64,000 nucleotides of DNA from Marinirhabdus sp963793275 (GCA_963793275.1 CAWBZL010000002.1:124001-188000), one strand, 5' to 3'. Counted from the stretch's first letter, positions 1 to 7,831 are shown. Notes: generated from the letters alone by a model not told the origin. Translations and numbers: made by a program.

Positions 1-294
1 GGGGATTTAGGATTCACGGCAGCATTAACGTACGATTTTGAAGTATTTAGCACCGCACAGGACAGATGGCTGGAAATTTCTTCTGTTTCCAATTTTGAAA
101 CGTTTCAGGCCAACCGATTAAAATTACGCTTTAAAGACGAAGACGGTAACAATAGGCTAGCACATACCTTAAACGGAAGTGCCTTAGCATTACCACGTGT
201 ACTTGCAGGAATTCTGGAAAATTATCAAACGGAAGATGGTATTAAAATTCCTGAAGTTTTAGTGCCGTATTGTGGGTTCGACATGATTAAATAG
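1..294 (+). CDS. serS: Serine-tRNA ligase, C-terminal end (partial)
   Basis: The frame is open from the first base and gives 97 residues before TAG, so the gene starts left of the window. The residues include the class II synthetase motif 3 region (GSALALPRVLAGILE), the ATP-binding end of the seryl-tRNA synthetase core, and the typical short tail ending VPYCGFDMIK. The enzyme charges tRNA-Ser with serine in the cytoplasm. The next gene starts one base after the stop codon, so the two are probably co-transcribed. The family call rests on motif 3 plus the characteristic C-terminus. Confidence 0.9.
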   Translation, partial: GDLGFTAALTYDFEVFSTAQDRWLEISSVSNFETFQANRLKLRFKDEDGNNRLAHTLNGSALALPRVLAGILENYQTEDGIKIPEVLVPYCGFDMIK

Positions 295-295
295 C

Positions 296-904
296 ATGGG
301 AGAAATTATTGCCACCATATTATTTTTAATTGCGGTAATAGATCCAATTGGTTCTGTTCCTGTTTATTTAGAAGCTACAAAGCATTTCGACCAAAAACAT
401 AAAAATAAAATAGCTGTAAGAGCAAGTTTTATAGCGTTTCTTATTCTGCTATTCTTTATTGTAATTGGACAGCTAATTCTGGAAGGAATGGATATTTCGT
501 TATATGCATTTCAAATATCTGGTGGGGTTATTTTATTCCTCTTTGCCCTTACCATGATCTTTGGCGACGGTAAACCAGAAATGGAAAAACACCTCATAAC
601 AGACTATAAACACGTTACCATTTTCCCGGTTGCCATCCCTTCCATTGCTTCTCCCGGTGCAATAATGGCCGTTGTACTTATGACTGATAATCATATTTAC
701 ACCATCCAACAGCAAGCGGTAACTGCTACCCTAGTTTTTGTTGTAGTAATTATTACGGCTGTTTTACTGCTGGTTGCAAACGTAGTGCAAAAGAGAATTG
801 GCGAATATGGTATTACGGTAATTAGTAAAATTATGGGCTTAATTCTCGCTTCGTATGCCGTACAAAGTATTTTGGCCGGAGTTAAAGGGTTCTTCTTTAC
901 GTGA
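296..904 (+). CDS. MarC family (UPF0056) integral membrane protein
   Basis: This 202-residue hydrophobic protein begins with a helix carrying the MarC signature AVIDPIGSVPVYL (about residues 13-25). It has about six predicted membrane segments and the second conserved motif PSIASPGAIMAV near residue 115, which repeats the DP/SPG pattern of the family. It sits in the inner membrane. Despite the name, MarC proteins have no proven role in multidrug resistance, and transport of small substrates is only inferred. It starts one base after serS and is probably translated from the same mRNA. The length matches the family. Confidence 0.85.
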   Translation: MGEIIATILFLIAVIDPIGSVPVYLEATKHFDQKHKNKIAVRASFIAFLILLFFIVIGQLILEGMDISLYAFQISGGVILFLFALTMIFGDGKPEMEKHLITDYKHVTIFPVAIPSIASPGAIMAVVLMTDNHIYTIQQQAVTATLVFVVVIITAVLLLVANVVQKRIGEYGITVISKIMGLILASYAVQSILAGVKGFFFT

Positions 905-1013
905 TCTAAATTCGGGAATAGGTTTTTTATTCAAATTATTTTCTTTGTCAAATTCCTTACCCTCAATTTACTTTAGTGTAACAATAGCTTCAATTGTTTC
1001 TGAAATGAAGTAG

Positions 1014-1832
1014 TTACCCTAGTTTTTCAGCAATCACTTCAACCATCATAGGACAAAACAGCGTTGTGTTTTTGTCTTTTTCCAGCATTTTATGGTCTTC
1101 AAAAGCCTGTTTTGATTCTGCATCGGTTAAAAAACCCATTTGGACCAAACGCGGAAAATAGCTGTAGTAAAAGGTTTTGGGCCATTGCCACACTATGTTT
1201 TCTGGTGTTCCTAATTTTGGCATTAAACGAATGCTAGTAACTTTCATTCCAATTTCAGCCAGCAAGGTTGGAAGTTCGCGCCCAATATCTATTTCTCCTT
1301 TTTGTTCTTTAAAACTTTTGAGGCAGGCTGCAATGGCTTTATTTAACCCTGCAAGTTGAGGTTCGGTTTGGTGGGTACGCCAATCGTAATATTCGTGAAG
1401 CACCATTTTTCCACCAGGTTTTAAGGCATTGTAAGCTTTCTGTAAAATTTCTTTAGGGTTGGAAATCCAAGCCAGTGCCCAGCGACAATACAGGCCGTCC
1501 AGAGTATTTTGCGGTAGCTGCAAATTGTCAAAATCTGAACAGATCCCATCAATATTCAAATGATACAAGGTTGCGATTTGCGTGAGGTGTTGAATGTAAC
1601 CTTCATCCAGATCTACACCAATCACTTTACCAGTTTCACCTACCAAATATGCTAACTCTTTACTACAAAATCCAGGGCCACAACCCAGGTCCAAAATAGT
1701 TTGTCCGGCAGTAAAGCCAGCTGTTTTCCAGCCTTCCTGCGCTTCGGTTGCCCATATTTGATGTTGTACACCCAAGCGGTGCAGTTCTTGTGCGTCTGTT
1801 CCTAAAATATAGGGTTGGGAGGGTTTTGGCAT
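1014..1832 (-). CDS. Class I SAM-dependent methyltransferase
   Basis: A 272-residue protein with the Rossmann-fold motif I ILDLGCGPG near residue 46 and the acidic SAM-binding strand VIGVDLD near residue 70. The motif II/III region (LDGLYCRWALAWISNPKEIL, then ALKPGGKMVLHEY) is typical of the Methyltransf_11/25 type. The family methylates small molecules, lipids, quinones or proteins; the substrate cannot be told here. It is transcribed against marC, and the 109 bp between them holds only A/T-rich sequence. The ATG was chosen because the usual short N-terminal helix precedes motif I. Confidence 0.8.
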   Translation of the reverse strand: MPKPSQPYILGTDAQELHRLGVQHQIWATEAQEGWKTAGFTAGQTILDLGCGPGFCSKELAYLVGETGKVIGVDLDEGYIQHLTQIATLYHLNIDGICSDFDNLQLPQNTLDGLYCRWALAWISNPKEILQKAYNALKPGGKMVLHEYYDWRTHQTEPQLAGLNKAIAACLKSFKEQKGEIDIGRELPTLLAEIGMKVTSIRLMPKLGTPENIVWQWPKTFYYSYFPRLVQMGFLTDAESKQAFEDHKMLEKDKNTTLFCPMMVEVIAEKLG

Positions 1833-1963
1833 GGTTGGTGAATTTGACTGTAAGATAATAAATAACCAACTAGTTAGTCGAGATATTTTTTAAGTTGTTT
1901 CGGAATAAAATAGTGCCAGTCACTCCGGCAACTTTCTCTTGAATCTTCGGGGACGTTATCTGG

Positions 1964-2150
1964 CTAATTCTCTTTTATGGTGTTGGTAGGGGTAGAACCG
2001 TTTTCAGCAAGGAGTATTTCAGAATCTACTCGAGCCAGACCGGGATATCCATTATTCCACAAATTTAGAATTTCTTCTTTATCAGTCTTTGATAGTTCTA
2101 TTTGTTTAATAAATTCTACGCTACATATTTTTTGTTTACGGCAAGTGCTA
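1964..2150 (-). pseudogene. Possible remnant of a GNAT acetyltransferase N-terminus
   Basis: This lies in the otherwise empty 1870-2241 gap. The minus strand has an uninterrupted frame of about 65 codons with no ATG, ending at TAG (1964-1966). It includes VEFIKQIELSKTDKEEILNL followed by WNNGYP, which reads like the first 25 residues of small flavobacterial GNAT acetyltransferases; the sequence then diverges. I read it as a truncated leftover, with weak support. Nothing else was recognised in this gap. Confidence 0.25.
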
Positions 2151-2241
2151 AATTTAAAAATTTGGCGACCTCAAAAAAGTGCCCGTTGTTTTTTCTCAAA
2201 TCCTCGTGCTATATTTTATATACATTTTAACAGCCAATTTT

Positions 2242-2976
2242 TTATCGGTATTCTGGATTTTCAAATTTCCATCGTTCCCCATTATCCCATTCTTTCCGAG
2301 AGTTACCATAATTAGGATACCCGCTATTTTCCTGGAGCATTAGTGCTAAATGAAGGAGATTATATGTCATAAAAGTTGTGTTTCTATTTGTGAAATTACT
2401 ATCGAAACCAACAGGCTTCTGCAGTTTTTCTCCGTTCCATTCTTTATCTCCATAACTTGGTCCAGGACCAACTTTTCCAATCCATCCGCAATCTGCTTGT
2501 GGTGGTATTGAATATCCTACGTGTTGAAGTGAGTACAATATTCCCATCGCACAATGCTTTATGCCATCTTCGTTCCCAGTAACTATGCAGCCACCAACTT
2601 TACCATAAAAAATGTATTGACCTTTATCATTCGTTAAACTGCTCAAAGCATAAAGTCTTTCAATTAATTTTTGAGCTTCAGAGGATTTTTCGCCAAGCCA
2701 AATTGGTGTTCCAACGATAAGAATATCAGCATCCAAAACTCTTTTTGTTAATGTTGGCCACTCATCAATATCCCATCCATATTCTGTCATATCTGGATAA
2801 ACACCACTTGCCACCTGGTGGTCGATTAATCTAATTTCGTCGATTTTGACTTTTTCCTTGATCATAATGGCTTTAGAAACTTCCATTAAAGTTTTCGTGT
2901 GGCTTTCTTGTGGTGATTTTTTGAGAGTACAATTTATATAAATCACTTTTAGATTACTGAAATCTGGTTTTTTCAT
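2242..2976 (-). CDS. NAD(P)H-dependent oxidoreductase, flavodoxin fold
   Basis: A 244-residue protein of the NADPH-dependent FMN reductase/flavodoxin-like family. The first strand is followed by a phosphate-binding turn rich in Ser/Thr/Lys (residues 11-28). Then comes the second flavin-contact region DILIVGTPIWLGEKSSE (about residues 84-100) and a Gly-rich loop at VGGCIVTGNEDG. It probably binds FMN and reduces small acceptors; the acceptor is unknown. The C-terminus carries an extra charged 35-residue tail. It stands alone, divergent from ssb across a 276-bp spacer. Confidence 0.75.
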   Translation of the reverse strand: MKKPDFSNLKVIYINCTLKKSPQESHTKTLMEVSKAIMIKEKVKIDEIRLIDHQVASGVYPDMTEYGWDIDEWPTLTKRVLDADILIVGTPIWLGEKSSEAQKLIERLYALSSLTNDKGQYIFYGKVGGCIVTGNEDGIKHCAMGILYSLQHVGYSIPPQADCGWIGKVGPGPSYGDKEWNGEKLQKPVGFDSNFTNRNTTFMTYNLLHLALMLQENSGYPNYGNSRKEWDNGERWKFENPEYR

Positions 2977-3090
2977 AAATCTGGTTTTTTAAGTTAGTTA
3001 CAACAGATTATAGTGTTAGTACGTTAAAAACTCCTTACAAGATACAAATTATATATAGTTTGATAAATCAGCTTCTACAGTCTTATAGCC

Positions 3091-3140
3091 CGATACAAAC
3101 GCTTACAAACGTTTATAAACGACTATAAACACTTCCTAAC
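3091..3140. repeat. Five helically phased 10-bp repeats upstream of ssb
   Basis: Consecutive 10-mers read cgatacaaac, gcttacaaac, gtttataaac, gactataaac and the weaker acttcctaac. They share a TAYAAAC core at exact 10-bp spacing, so each core lies on the same face of the helix. The array ends about 110 bp before ssb and just upstream of an imperfect -7 box (AATATTTG near 3163). It may be a cooperative operator. No protein is known to me for this motif. Confidence 0.5.
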
Positions 3141-3252
3141 CGACTAGTTCATACAGCACATCCAATATTTGCACTGTTGAAATAAATCGACAACGGCTAC
3201 CAGACCGATTCTGGAAAATAACTTAACTGTTTAACATTAAAATTTATTTATT

Positions 3253-3585
3253 ATGAACGCACTTAGAAACAAAGTACAGTTGATTGGAAGATTGGGGCAA
3301 GACCCGGAAATTGTAACCTTTAAAGACGGCAACAAAATGGCCAAATTCTCTATGGCCACGGACGACAGCTACAAAGACAAAGAAGGACAGAAAGTAGAAC
3401 GTGCTTACTGGCACAATGTAATTGTAAAAGGAGGCCTTGTAAATGTGGTGGAAAACTATGTAACCAAAGGACAGGAAATCGCCATAGAAGGGAAACTCAC
3501 CAACCGCTCCTGGGACGACAAAGAAGGCAACAAACATTATGTTACCGAGGTGTTATGTAATGAGTTATTGATGTTAAGTAAGTAG
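3253..3585 (+). CDS. ssb: Single-stranded DNA-binding protein, short form
   Basis: A 110-residue protein consisting almost entirely of one OB fold. The N-terminus reads NKVQLIGRLGQDPE and the middle contains the conserved WHNVIVKGG and VTKGQEIAIEGKL blocks. It coats single-stranded DNA and protects it during replication and repair. It lacks the Gln/Gly-rich linker and acidic DDIPF-type tail by which the main bacterial SSB recruits partners, so it is likely an accessory SSB. A strong terminator follows. The array of 10-bp repeats upstream suggests dedicated regulation. Confidence 0.9.
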   Translation: MNALRNKVQLIGRLGQDPEIVTFKDGNKMAKFSMATDDSYKDKEGQKVERAYWHNVIVKGGLVNVVENYVTKGQEIAIEGKLTNRSWDDKEGNKHYVTEVLCNELLMLSK

Positions 3586-3631
3586 CCTTCTACTCCGCTC
3601 AGGCTTCTTTTAGTAGCATAGGATTTTAACC

Positions 3632-3659
3632 AAAAGGGGGCACTATGGTCCCCTTTTTT
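3632..3659 (+). terminator. Rho-independent terminator after ssb
   Basis: The stem AAAAGGGG / CCCCTTTT closes a short loop and is followed by six Ts. It lies 47 bp after the ssb stop codon and ends the ssb transcript. Confidence 0.85.
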
Positions 3660-3671
3660 AAATTTTTTAAT

Positions 3672-3981
3672 TTGGCAGGAGCGTACGTATATATGCTATT
3701 ATGTGCCAACAATAGTTATTATATTGGCAGTACACGATCTCTATTGAAGAGATTTCAAGAACACCGGATGGGACAAGGGGCAAATCATACCTTTTAAATA
3801 TTTACCCGTGGCGTTTGTTTATTTTGAGGAGCATAATTCTAAAGACCATGCGTATCTTCGCGAAATGCAGTTGAAAGGATGGACAAGAAAGAAGAAACAA
3901 ACATTAAATATGAATTGGAAATTTGAGTTGCACAGGTTATCTGCATGTAAAAACCCAACACATTATTTAAATAGGAATTAA
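3672..3981 (+). pseudogene. GIY-YIG nuclease domain gene, frameshifted
   Basis: From a possible TTG start, the first frame reads YVYMLLCANNSYYIGSTRSL then KRFQEHRMGQGANHTF and stops at TAA (3795-3797). That is the GIY-YIG signature with its catalytic Tyr and Arg. The +1 frame continues at once with KYLPVAFVYFEEHNSKDHAY and runs to TAA at 3979-3981, with the family's usual LREMQLKGWTRKKK block. Removing one T from the TTTT at 3792-3795 restores a protein of about 102 residues. These single-domain (UPF0213/YhbQ-like) proteins are predicted endonucleases. Real decay or a sequencing error are both possible. Confidence 0.75.
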
Positions 3982-4021
3982 AAATAAAGCACCCTGCGGA
4001 GTCGAAGGGTGAATATTAGCA

Positions 4022-6097
4022 ATGCAAAAAAACCCAAACATCAAAAACCTCCTCAAAACCCATTTCGGTTTCGACACCTTTCGTCCTAACCAGCAGGAAA
4101 TTATTGAAAATGTGCTGGCGGGTAAAAACACGCTGGCCATTATGCCTACAGGAGGGGGAAAGTCATTGTGTTTTCAGTTACCTGCTTTGACATTGGAAGG
4201 AACAGCGATTGTTATTTCACCGTTAATTGCCTTAATGAAGGATCAGGTAGATGCCCTAAATGCCAACGGAATTTCGGCTTCATATTATAATAGTAGCCAG
4301 GTGCCAGAGGTGCAGGAGGAAGTATTGACGAACTTAATGACGGGTCAATTAAAATTACTCTATGTGGCTCCGGAAAGCCTGTGGAACCTCACCAATTATT
4401 TTTCTAAGACTGAAATTTCCTTAATCGCAGTAGACGAGGCCCACTGTATTTCATCGTGGGGTCATGATTTCAGACCTGCCTACACGCAATTAAGCAGGCT
4501 CCAAGACGAATTTCCAAAAACACCAGTGATCGCTTTAACCGCAACGGCAGACCGAGCAACACAGGACGATATTGTAAAACAACTAGGTATTGGCAGTGCC
4601 AGAAGATTTGTATCTTCTTTCGACAGGCCTAACCTATACCTGGATGTGCGCCCTGGACAACAACGGATGCAGCAGGTATTAAAATTTCTGAAAAACAAAG
4701 AAACTCAAAGCGGTATTATTTACTGTTTAAGCCGAAAAAGTACTGAAGCCATCGCATCAAAACTCGTTGCAAAAGGCTACAAAGCCCAAGCGTATCACGC
4801 CGGAATTGAAGCTGAAGAACGCAGCAGGATCCAGGACGACTTTATAAATGACAGAGCTCCTATAATCGTGGCTACCATCGCTTTTGGGATGGGAATAGAC
4901 AAAAGCAATGTCCGTTGGGTGATACATTATAACATGCCAAAGAATATTGAAGGCTATTATCAGGAAATTGGCCGAAGCGGTCGTGACGGACTACCCGCGC
5001 ACGGATTAATGTTTTACAGCTTTGCCGACGTAATTATGCTTCGGAAATTTGCTCAGGGAACCCAGACCGAAGAATTTCAGCTGGCAAAACTGGAACGTAT
5101 GCAACAATTTGCCGAAGCCTTAAGTTGTCGTCGAAAAGCGTTGCTCAATTATTTTGGTGAACATATGACGCAGGATTGTGGTAATTGCGACATTTGCAAA
5201 ACTCCACCTCAATATATAGACGGTACCATAATCGCTCAAAAGGTATGCTCTGGAGTCGCCAGATTGAAAGAGCAGGAAGCAATGGGAATGTTAATAGATG
5301 TGTTGAGAGGCTCTCACAACGCGCAGGTTGTTGAGAAAGGCTATCAAAATTTAAAGACCTTTGGAGCTGCTAAAGACATTCCGTGGAAAGATCTACAGCA
5401 GTATGTCATTCAGCTATTGAATCAAGGTGTGTTGGAAATTTGGTTCCACGAAAACGGCCGATTGGTGCTTACCCCAACTGCCAAAAAGATTTTATTTGAA
5501 GGTAAAAAAGTGCGTCTGGCAGACTTGATGCAACCAGAGGCTGTTACCATTCCAAAAGAGCGGACCACAAAAAAACGCAAAGATTTATTCGAAAAATTAC
5601 GTACGCTCCGTACCAAATTGGCTACCGAAGCCGGAGTGCCCGCGTATGTTATTTTTAGCGATGCCAGTTTGGAAGATATGGAAAATAAGCTCCCAAAAAC
5701 GGTGGCCGATTTTGCTGAAATTAGTGGTGTGGGTCGCGCTAAACTGGAAAAATATGCCGATGTATTTTTACAAGTAGTCGCCAAGCATCAGGATGCTCAG
5801 GAAAATAAAGTAGCCACACACGAGCGCAGTCTGCAATTATTTGAAAAGGGATTGACGGTGCCAGAAATTTCAAAAAAGAGGGGTATTTCTGTTAATACTG
5901 TATACGGTCATTTTCTGAAGATGCACGAATTGGGTCACAAAATAGACTTGTCTCAATTTATCTCTACAGAAGAAATTTCAGCAGTGCAAAAGGCGAAATT
6001 AAAGCTGGAAAATCCCGATGGGTTAAAACTCTATTTCGATTATTTTGAAGAAAAAATGCCGTATTGGAAAATAAAGTTTGGGTTGTCCTTAGCGTAA
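4022..6097 (+). CDS. recQ: ATP-dependent DNA helicase RecQ
   Basis: A 691-residue 3'-5' helicase that unwinds forks and recombination intermediates. Walker A TGGGKS is at residues 43-48, the Walker B DEAH box (VDEAHCISSWGHDFRPAY) near 138, and the arginine-finger motif QEIGRSGRDG near 317. A zinc cluster follows (C-RRKALLNYFGE, then CGNCDIC, about 365-390), then a winged-helix RQC region and an HRDC-like domain (about 520-600). The C-terminus adds a helix-turn-helix-like segment (SVNTVYGHFLKMHELG). The ATG follows a small hairpin (CACCCT/AGGGTG, 3991-4010). It is transcribed alone, with a candidate 6S-like RNA downstream. Confidence 0.95.
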   Translation: MQKNPNIKNLLKTHFGFDTFRPNQQEIIENVLAGKNTLAIMPTGGGKSLCFQLPALTLEGTAIVISPLIALMKDQVDALNANGISASYYNSSQVPEVQEEVLTNLMTGQLKLLYVAPESLWNLTNYFSKTEISLIAVDEAHCISSWGHDFRPAYTQLSRLQDEFPKTPVIALTATADRATQDDIVKQLGIGSARRFVSSFDRPNLYLDVRPGQQRMQQVLKFLKNKETQSGIIYCLSRKSTEAIASKLVAKGYKAQAYHAGIEAEERSRIQDDFINDRAPIIVATIAFGMGIDKSNVRWVIHYNMPKNIEGYYQEIGRSGRDGLPAHGLMFYSFADVIMLRKFAQGTQTEEFQLAKLERMQQFAEALSCRRKALLNYFGEHMTQDCGNCDICKTPPQYIDGTIIAQKVCSGVARLKEQEAMGMLIDVLRGSHNAQVVEKGYQNLKTFGAAKDIPWKDLQQYVIQLLNQGVLEIWFHENGRLVLTPTAKKILFEGKKVRLADLMQPEAVTIPKERTTKKRKDLFEKLRTLRTKLATEAGVPAYVIFSDASLEDMENKLPKTVADFAEISGVGRAKLEKYADVFLQVVAKHQDAQENKVATHERSLQLFEKGLTVPEISKKRGISVNTVYGHFLKMHELGHKIDLSQFISTEEISAVQKAKLKLENPDGLKLYFDYFEEKMPYWKIKFGLSLA

Positions 6098-6132
6098 AAT
6101 CCCTTAGAATCAATCTAAATCAGAACAATAAT

Positions 6133-6164
6133 TTTGAAAACTGCATCATTTTTCATCATATTTG
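6133..6164 (+). promoter_or_regulatory. Bacteroidota-type promoter for the 6S-like RNA
   Basis: A TTTG -33 element (6133-6136), 20 bp spacer, then CATATTTG (6157-6164), which has one mismatch from TAnnTTTG. The predicted start near 6169 fits the 5' end of the structured RNA. Confidence 0.6.
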
Positions 6165-6167
6165 CCA

Positions 6168-6280
6168 CCAAATGAGAACGATTAGTTTACATACACCACA
6201 AATAGGACTGAATTTTCAGTGGGAATATCGTGCGATGAAAAATTCAGATTCACGGTACAGGGCGTTATGTAACTTTTTTT
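6168..6280 (+). ncRNA. Candidate 6S-like structured RNA (about 110 nt)
   Basis: It starts just after a good promoter and ends in a T7 run (6274-6280). The RNA can fold into an outer stem (GTT-T-ACATA 6185-6193 with TATGTAAC 6266-6273), a large open bubble of about 14 and 18 nt, and an inner 9-bp stem (CTGAATTTT 6208-6216 with AAAATTCAG 6239-6247). Stem, central bubble and terminal hairpin are the design of 6S RNA, which mimics an open promoter and holds RNA polymerase. Flavobacterial 6S RNAs are, from memory, about this size. A 37-codon ORF (6172-6282) overlaps it, but the pairing argues for RNA function. Confidence 0.5.
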
Positions 6281-6314
6281 GAGATAAAAATAAACTCTAA
6301 AACAACATTTATAT

Positions 6315-6344
6315 AAAGCGTCCGATCCAACGGGCGCTTTTTTT
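6315..6344 (+). terminator. Rho-independent terminator
   Basis: The stem AAGCG(T)CCG / CGG(G)CGCTT closes the loop ATCCAA and is followed by a T run. It is a second stop after recQ and the 6S-like RNA. Confidence 0.8.
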
Positions 6345-6529
6345 ATGAATTTTTTTACTGAATGATAAAATTTTAAGGCACACATAAAAATGTAGGCATT
6401 GACGTATAAGCAACAGAGAGACAACAGTTTGCAAACAAGGCCAGAAATCTGCAATAATCGGACAGGGAATTGCTATGCTTTAAATTAATGTAAATAACTG
6501 ATAATCAACAAAATAAAATTAAAAATTAG

Positions 6530-6560
6530 TTGTGTAATTCAAAAATACATTTCATATTTG
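6530..6560 (+). promoter_or_regulatory. Probable promoter of a small transcript
   Basis: TTG at 6530-6532, a 20-bp spacer, then CATATTTG (6553-6560), the same -7 variant as the 6S-like promoter. The transcript would begin near 6565 with an 8-bp hairpin (GCAGTTAT 6565-6572 / ATAACTGC 6580-6587). Confidence 0.5.
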
Positions 6561-6619
6561 CACCGCAGTTATGATATAGATAACTGCTTTAAAAAACTAT
6601 AAATTTAAAATAAGAAGCT

Positions 6620-6697
6620 ATGCGATTTCAAACGTATATAGATCAAAAAACAGGAAGTGAAAGTTTCCTCAGCAAAACGCTTCGCGATTATAATTAG
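6620..6697 (+). CDS. 25-residue small ORF or part of a small RNA
   Basis: ATG to TAG encodes 25 residues (MRFQTYIDQK to RDYN). It is preceded by the A-rich leader usual for this group and lies on a discrete unit of about 185 nt with its own promoter, a perfect 8-bp 5' hairpin and a strong terminator. I do not recognise the peptide. It could be a small protein, a leader peptide for the TPR/tRNA-like locus that follows, or chance within a small RNA. It has no membrane segment or cysteine pattern. Confidence 0.35.
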   Translation: MRFQTYIDQKTGSESFLSKTLRDYN

Positions 6698-6713
6698 AAT
6701 AATTTCTTCTATG

Positions 6714-6750
6714 AAAAATCCGAAGCAACTCCACCGTTTCGGATTTTTTT
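6714..6750 (+). terminator. Rho-independent terminator of the small transcript
   Basis: AAAAATCCGAA (6714-6724) pairs with TTCGGATTTTT (6738 onward) across a 13-nt loop and is followed by seven Ts. It separates the small transcript from the TPR gene. Confidence 0.85.
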
Positions 6751-6817
6751 ATGCCTTTTTCTAAAAGGATCCTACAAGTTCGTTACGGTGATTAAGAACA
6801 CATTAAAGATCACTAAA

Positions 6818-7393
6818 ATGAACACAAATACACATAATTTATACTTATTCAAGGCTATGGAGGCATACCCTTGGGACCTTGAAAAAGCGGTTGAAGCATT
6901 GCAATATGCTTTGTCTTACGAACCAGAAAACGTAACCGCCCTTTGTTTGATGGCAAAAGTACACGCCGAACAACTAAGCGATTATGAAACCGCAAAAAGC
7001 TATTTTGAAAAAGCAGTAGCAAGCGATATACGTGCCACCAAAATATATCCGGATTATGTACGTACGTTACTACAGAATCACGATTTTGAGGAAGCTCAAA
7101 AGCTGATAGATTTTGCGATGACTGTAAAAGCGGTGGATAGAGGTGGTTTACAATTATTGCAAGGGCAATTGTTTGAAAACTTGCAAAAGTTTGAAAAAGC
7201 TGAAGCAGCTTTAAAAGAAGCTCGTAACCTAGGGTTAAATTCAGATTTTATCGAATTTGTTGAAAGCGAATTGGAGCGCGTCACCAAAAAAAGGGAACGC
7301 CAAAACAATGAGCAAAAAACCGACAACTCTAAGGAAACAGCTAAAACGGAAGATTCAAAAAGCTGGGTCCACAGGCTAAGTAGCTTACTATAA
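6818..7393 (+). CDS. Tetratricopeptide (TPR)-like repeat protein
   Basis: A 191-residue soluble protein of about four degenerate helical-hairpin repeats (about residues 8-140), e.g. ALCLMAKVHAEQLSDYETAK followed by SYFEKAVASD. A Lys/Glu/Gln-rich low-complexity stretch (about 150-175) and a short amphipathic C-terminus follow. TPRs bind other proteins. It lies immediately 5' of the tRNA-like array with 72 bp and no terminator between, and a slipin follows on the same strand, so one transcript is plausible. An in-frame ATG ten codons upstream (6788) is the alternative start; 6818 sits in a better A-rich context. Confidence 0.7.
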   Translation: MNTNTHNLYLFKAMEAYPWDLEKAVEALQYALSYEPENVTALCLMAKVHAEQLSDYETAKSYFEKAVASDIRATKIYPDYVRTLLQNHDFEEAQKLIDFAMTVKAVDRGGLQLLQGQLFENLQKFEKAEAALKEARNLGLNSDFIEFVESELERVTKKRERQNNEQKTDNSKETAKTEDSKSWVHRLSSLL

Positions 7394-7438
7394 ATCAGGA
7401 TAAAATCTAAGTTTAATTTATAAAGGAAACAATAAAAT

Positions 7439-7460
7439 CCGCTCTCTGTAAAGAGGGTGG
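7439..7460 (+). other. Hairpin opening the tRNA-like array
   Basis: CCGCTCTCT pairs with AGAGGGTGG across a GTAA loop (9 bp, two wobbles). It lies five bases before the first tRNA gene and has no T run, so it is not a terminator. It may be a processing or protein-binding site. Confidence 0.5.
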
Positions 7461-7465
7461 TATAC

Positions 7466-7549
7466 GGGAGTGCGTCAACGCTGGAGAGTTGAGATAGTCT
7501 GTAAAACTATTCCTTAGTAGCTGAATAGGTTCAAATCCTTTCACTCCCA
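7466..7549 (+). tRNA. tRNA-Tyr(GTA)-like, long variable arm
   Basis: Acceptor stem GGGAGTG / CACTCCC with discriminator A, anticodon stem ATAGT/ACTAT around CTGTAAA (anticodon GTA), a long class II variable arm and the T-loop TTCAAAT. Positions 8-9 are CG instead of the usual U8, and one T-stem pair is broken, so it looks degenerate compared with a housekeeping tRNA. No CCA is encoded. It is the first member of the array between the TPR and slipin genes. Confidence 0.75.
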
Positions 7550-7552
7550 CAG

Positions 7553-7625
7553 AGTACCGTAGTTCAAAGGCTGGAGCGTCCGGTTGTCTCCCGGAAAGGT
7601 ACGGGTTCGAGTCCCGTCGGTACTG
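7553..7625 (+). tRNA. tRNA-Asp(GTC)-like
   Basis: Acceptor AGTACCG / CGGTACT with discriminator G, anticodon stem TCCGG/CCGGA around TTGTCTC (anticodon GTC), and T-arm ACGGG-TTCGAGT-CCCGT. It begins three bases after tRNA-Tyr. Its last 15 bases before the discriminator are copied again 96 bp downstream (7705-7719). Confidence 0.8.
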
Positions 7626-7758
7626 CGAATGATATTGAAGGAGTTTGCATCGGGACGAGAAGTTTATCCTGAGTAGTGGTGAGGCACGAGCCGCGAATCG
7701 AAGGGAGTCCCGTCGGTACGGTCATGCCTCCGACGAGAGAGGCACGAACCAGAGGAAG
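7626..7758 (+). repeat. Spacer carrying a duplicated tRNA-Asp 3' end
   Basis: It holds CGAGAAGTTTATCC (7656-7669), then an exact 15-base copy of the tRNA-Asp 3' end (7705-7719), then the hairpin TGCCTC/GAGGCA (7725-7744). The same 14-mer precedes duplicated tRNA-Asn 3' ends at 60375 and 60485, so this looks like a recurring element that attaches behind tRNA genes. Confidence 0.6.
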
Positions 7759-7831
7759 GCACTTTAGCATAGTGGTTGGTGCACCTCACTTTCTATGAGG
7801 AGACCAGGGTTTGATTCCCTGATGGAGTACA
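7759..7831 (+). tRNA. tRNA-Glu(TTC)-like
   Basis: Anticodon stem CCTCA/TGAGG around CTTTCTA (anticodon TTC), D-arm AGCATAGTGGTTGGTGC, T-stem CAGGG/CCCTG and discriminator A. The acceptor has one mismatch and two wobbles, and the T-loop is TTTGATT instead of TTCGANT, losing the invariant C56. It is likely non-canonical or decaying. Confidence 0.7.

Noticed and set aside
1977..2315. Plus-strand open frame of 112 codons
   Set aside because: It runs antisense into the oxidoreductase gene and has no family resemblance; the minus-strand remnant explains part of the region better.
6172..6282. 37-codon ORF downstream of recQ
   Set aside because: The interval has a promoter, long-range pairing and a T-run tail that suit a structured RNA better than a peptide.
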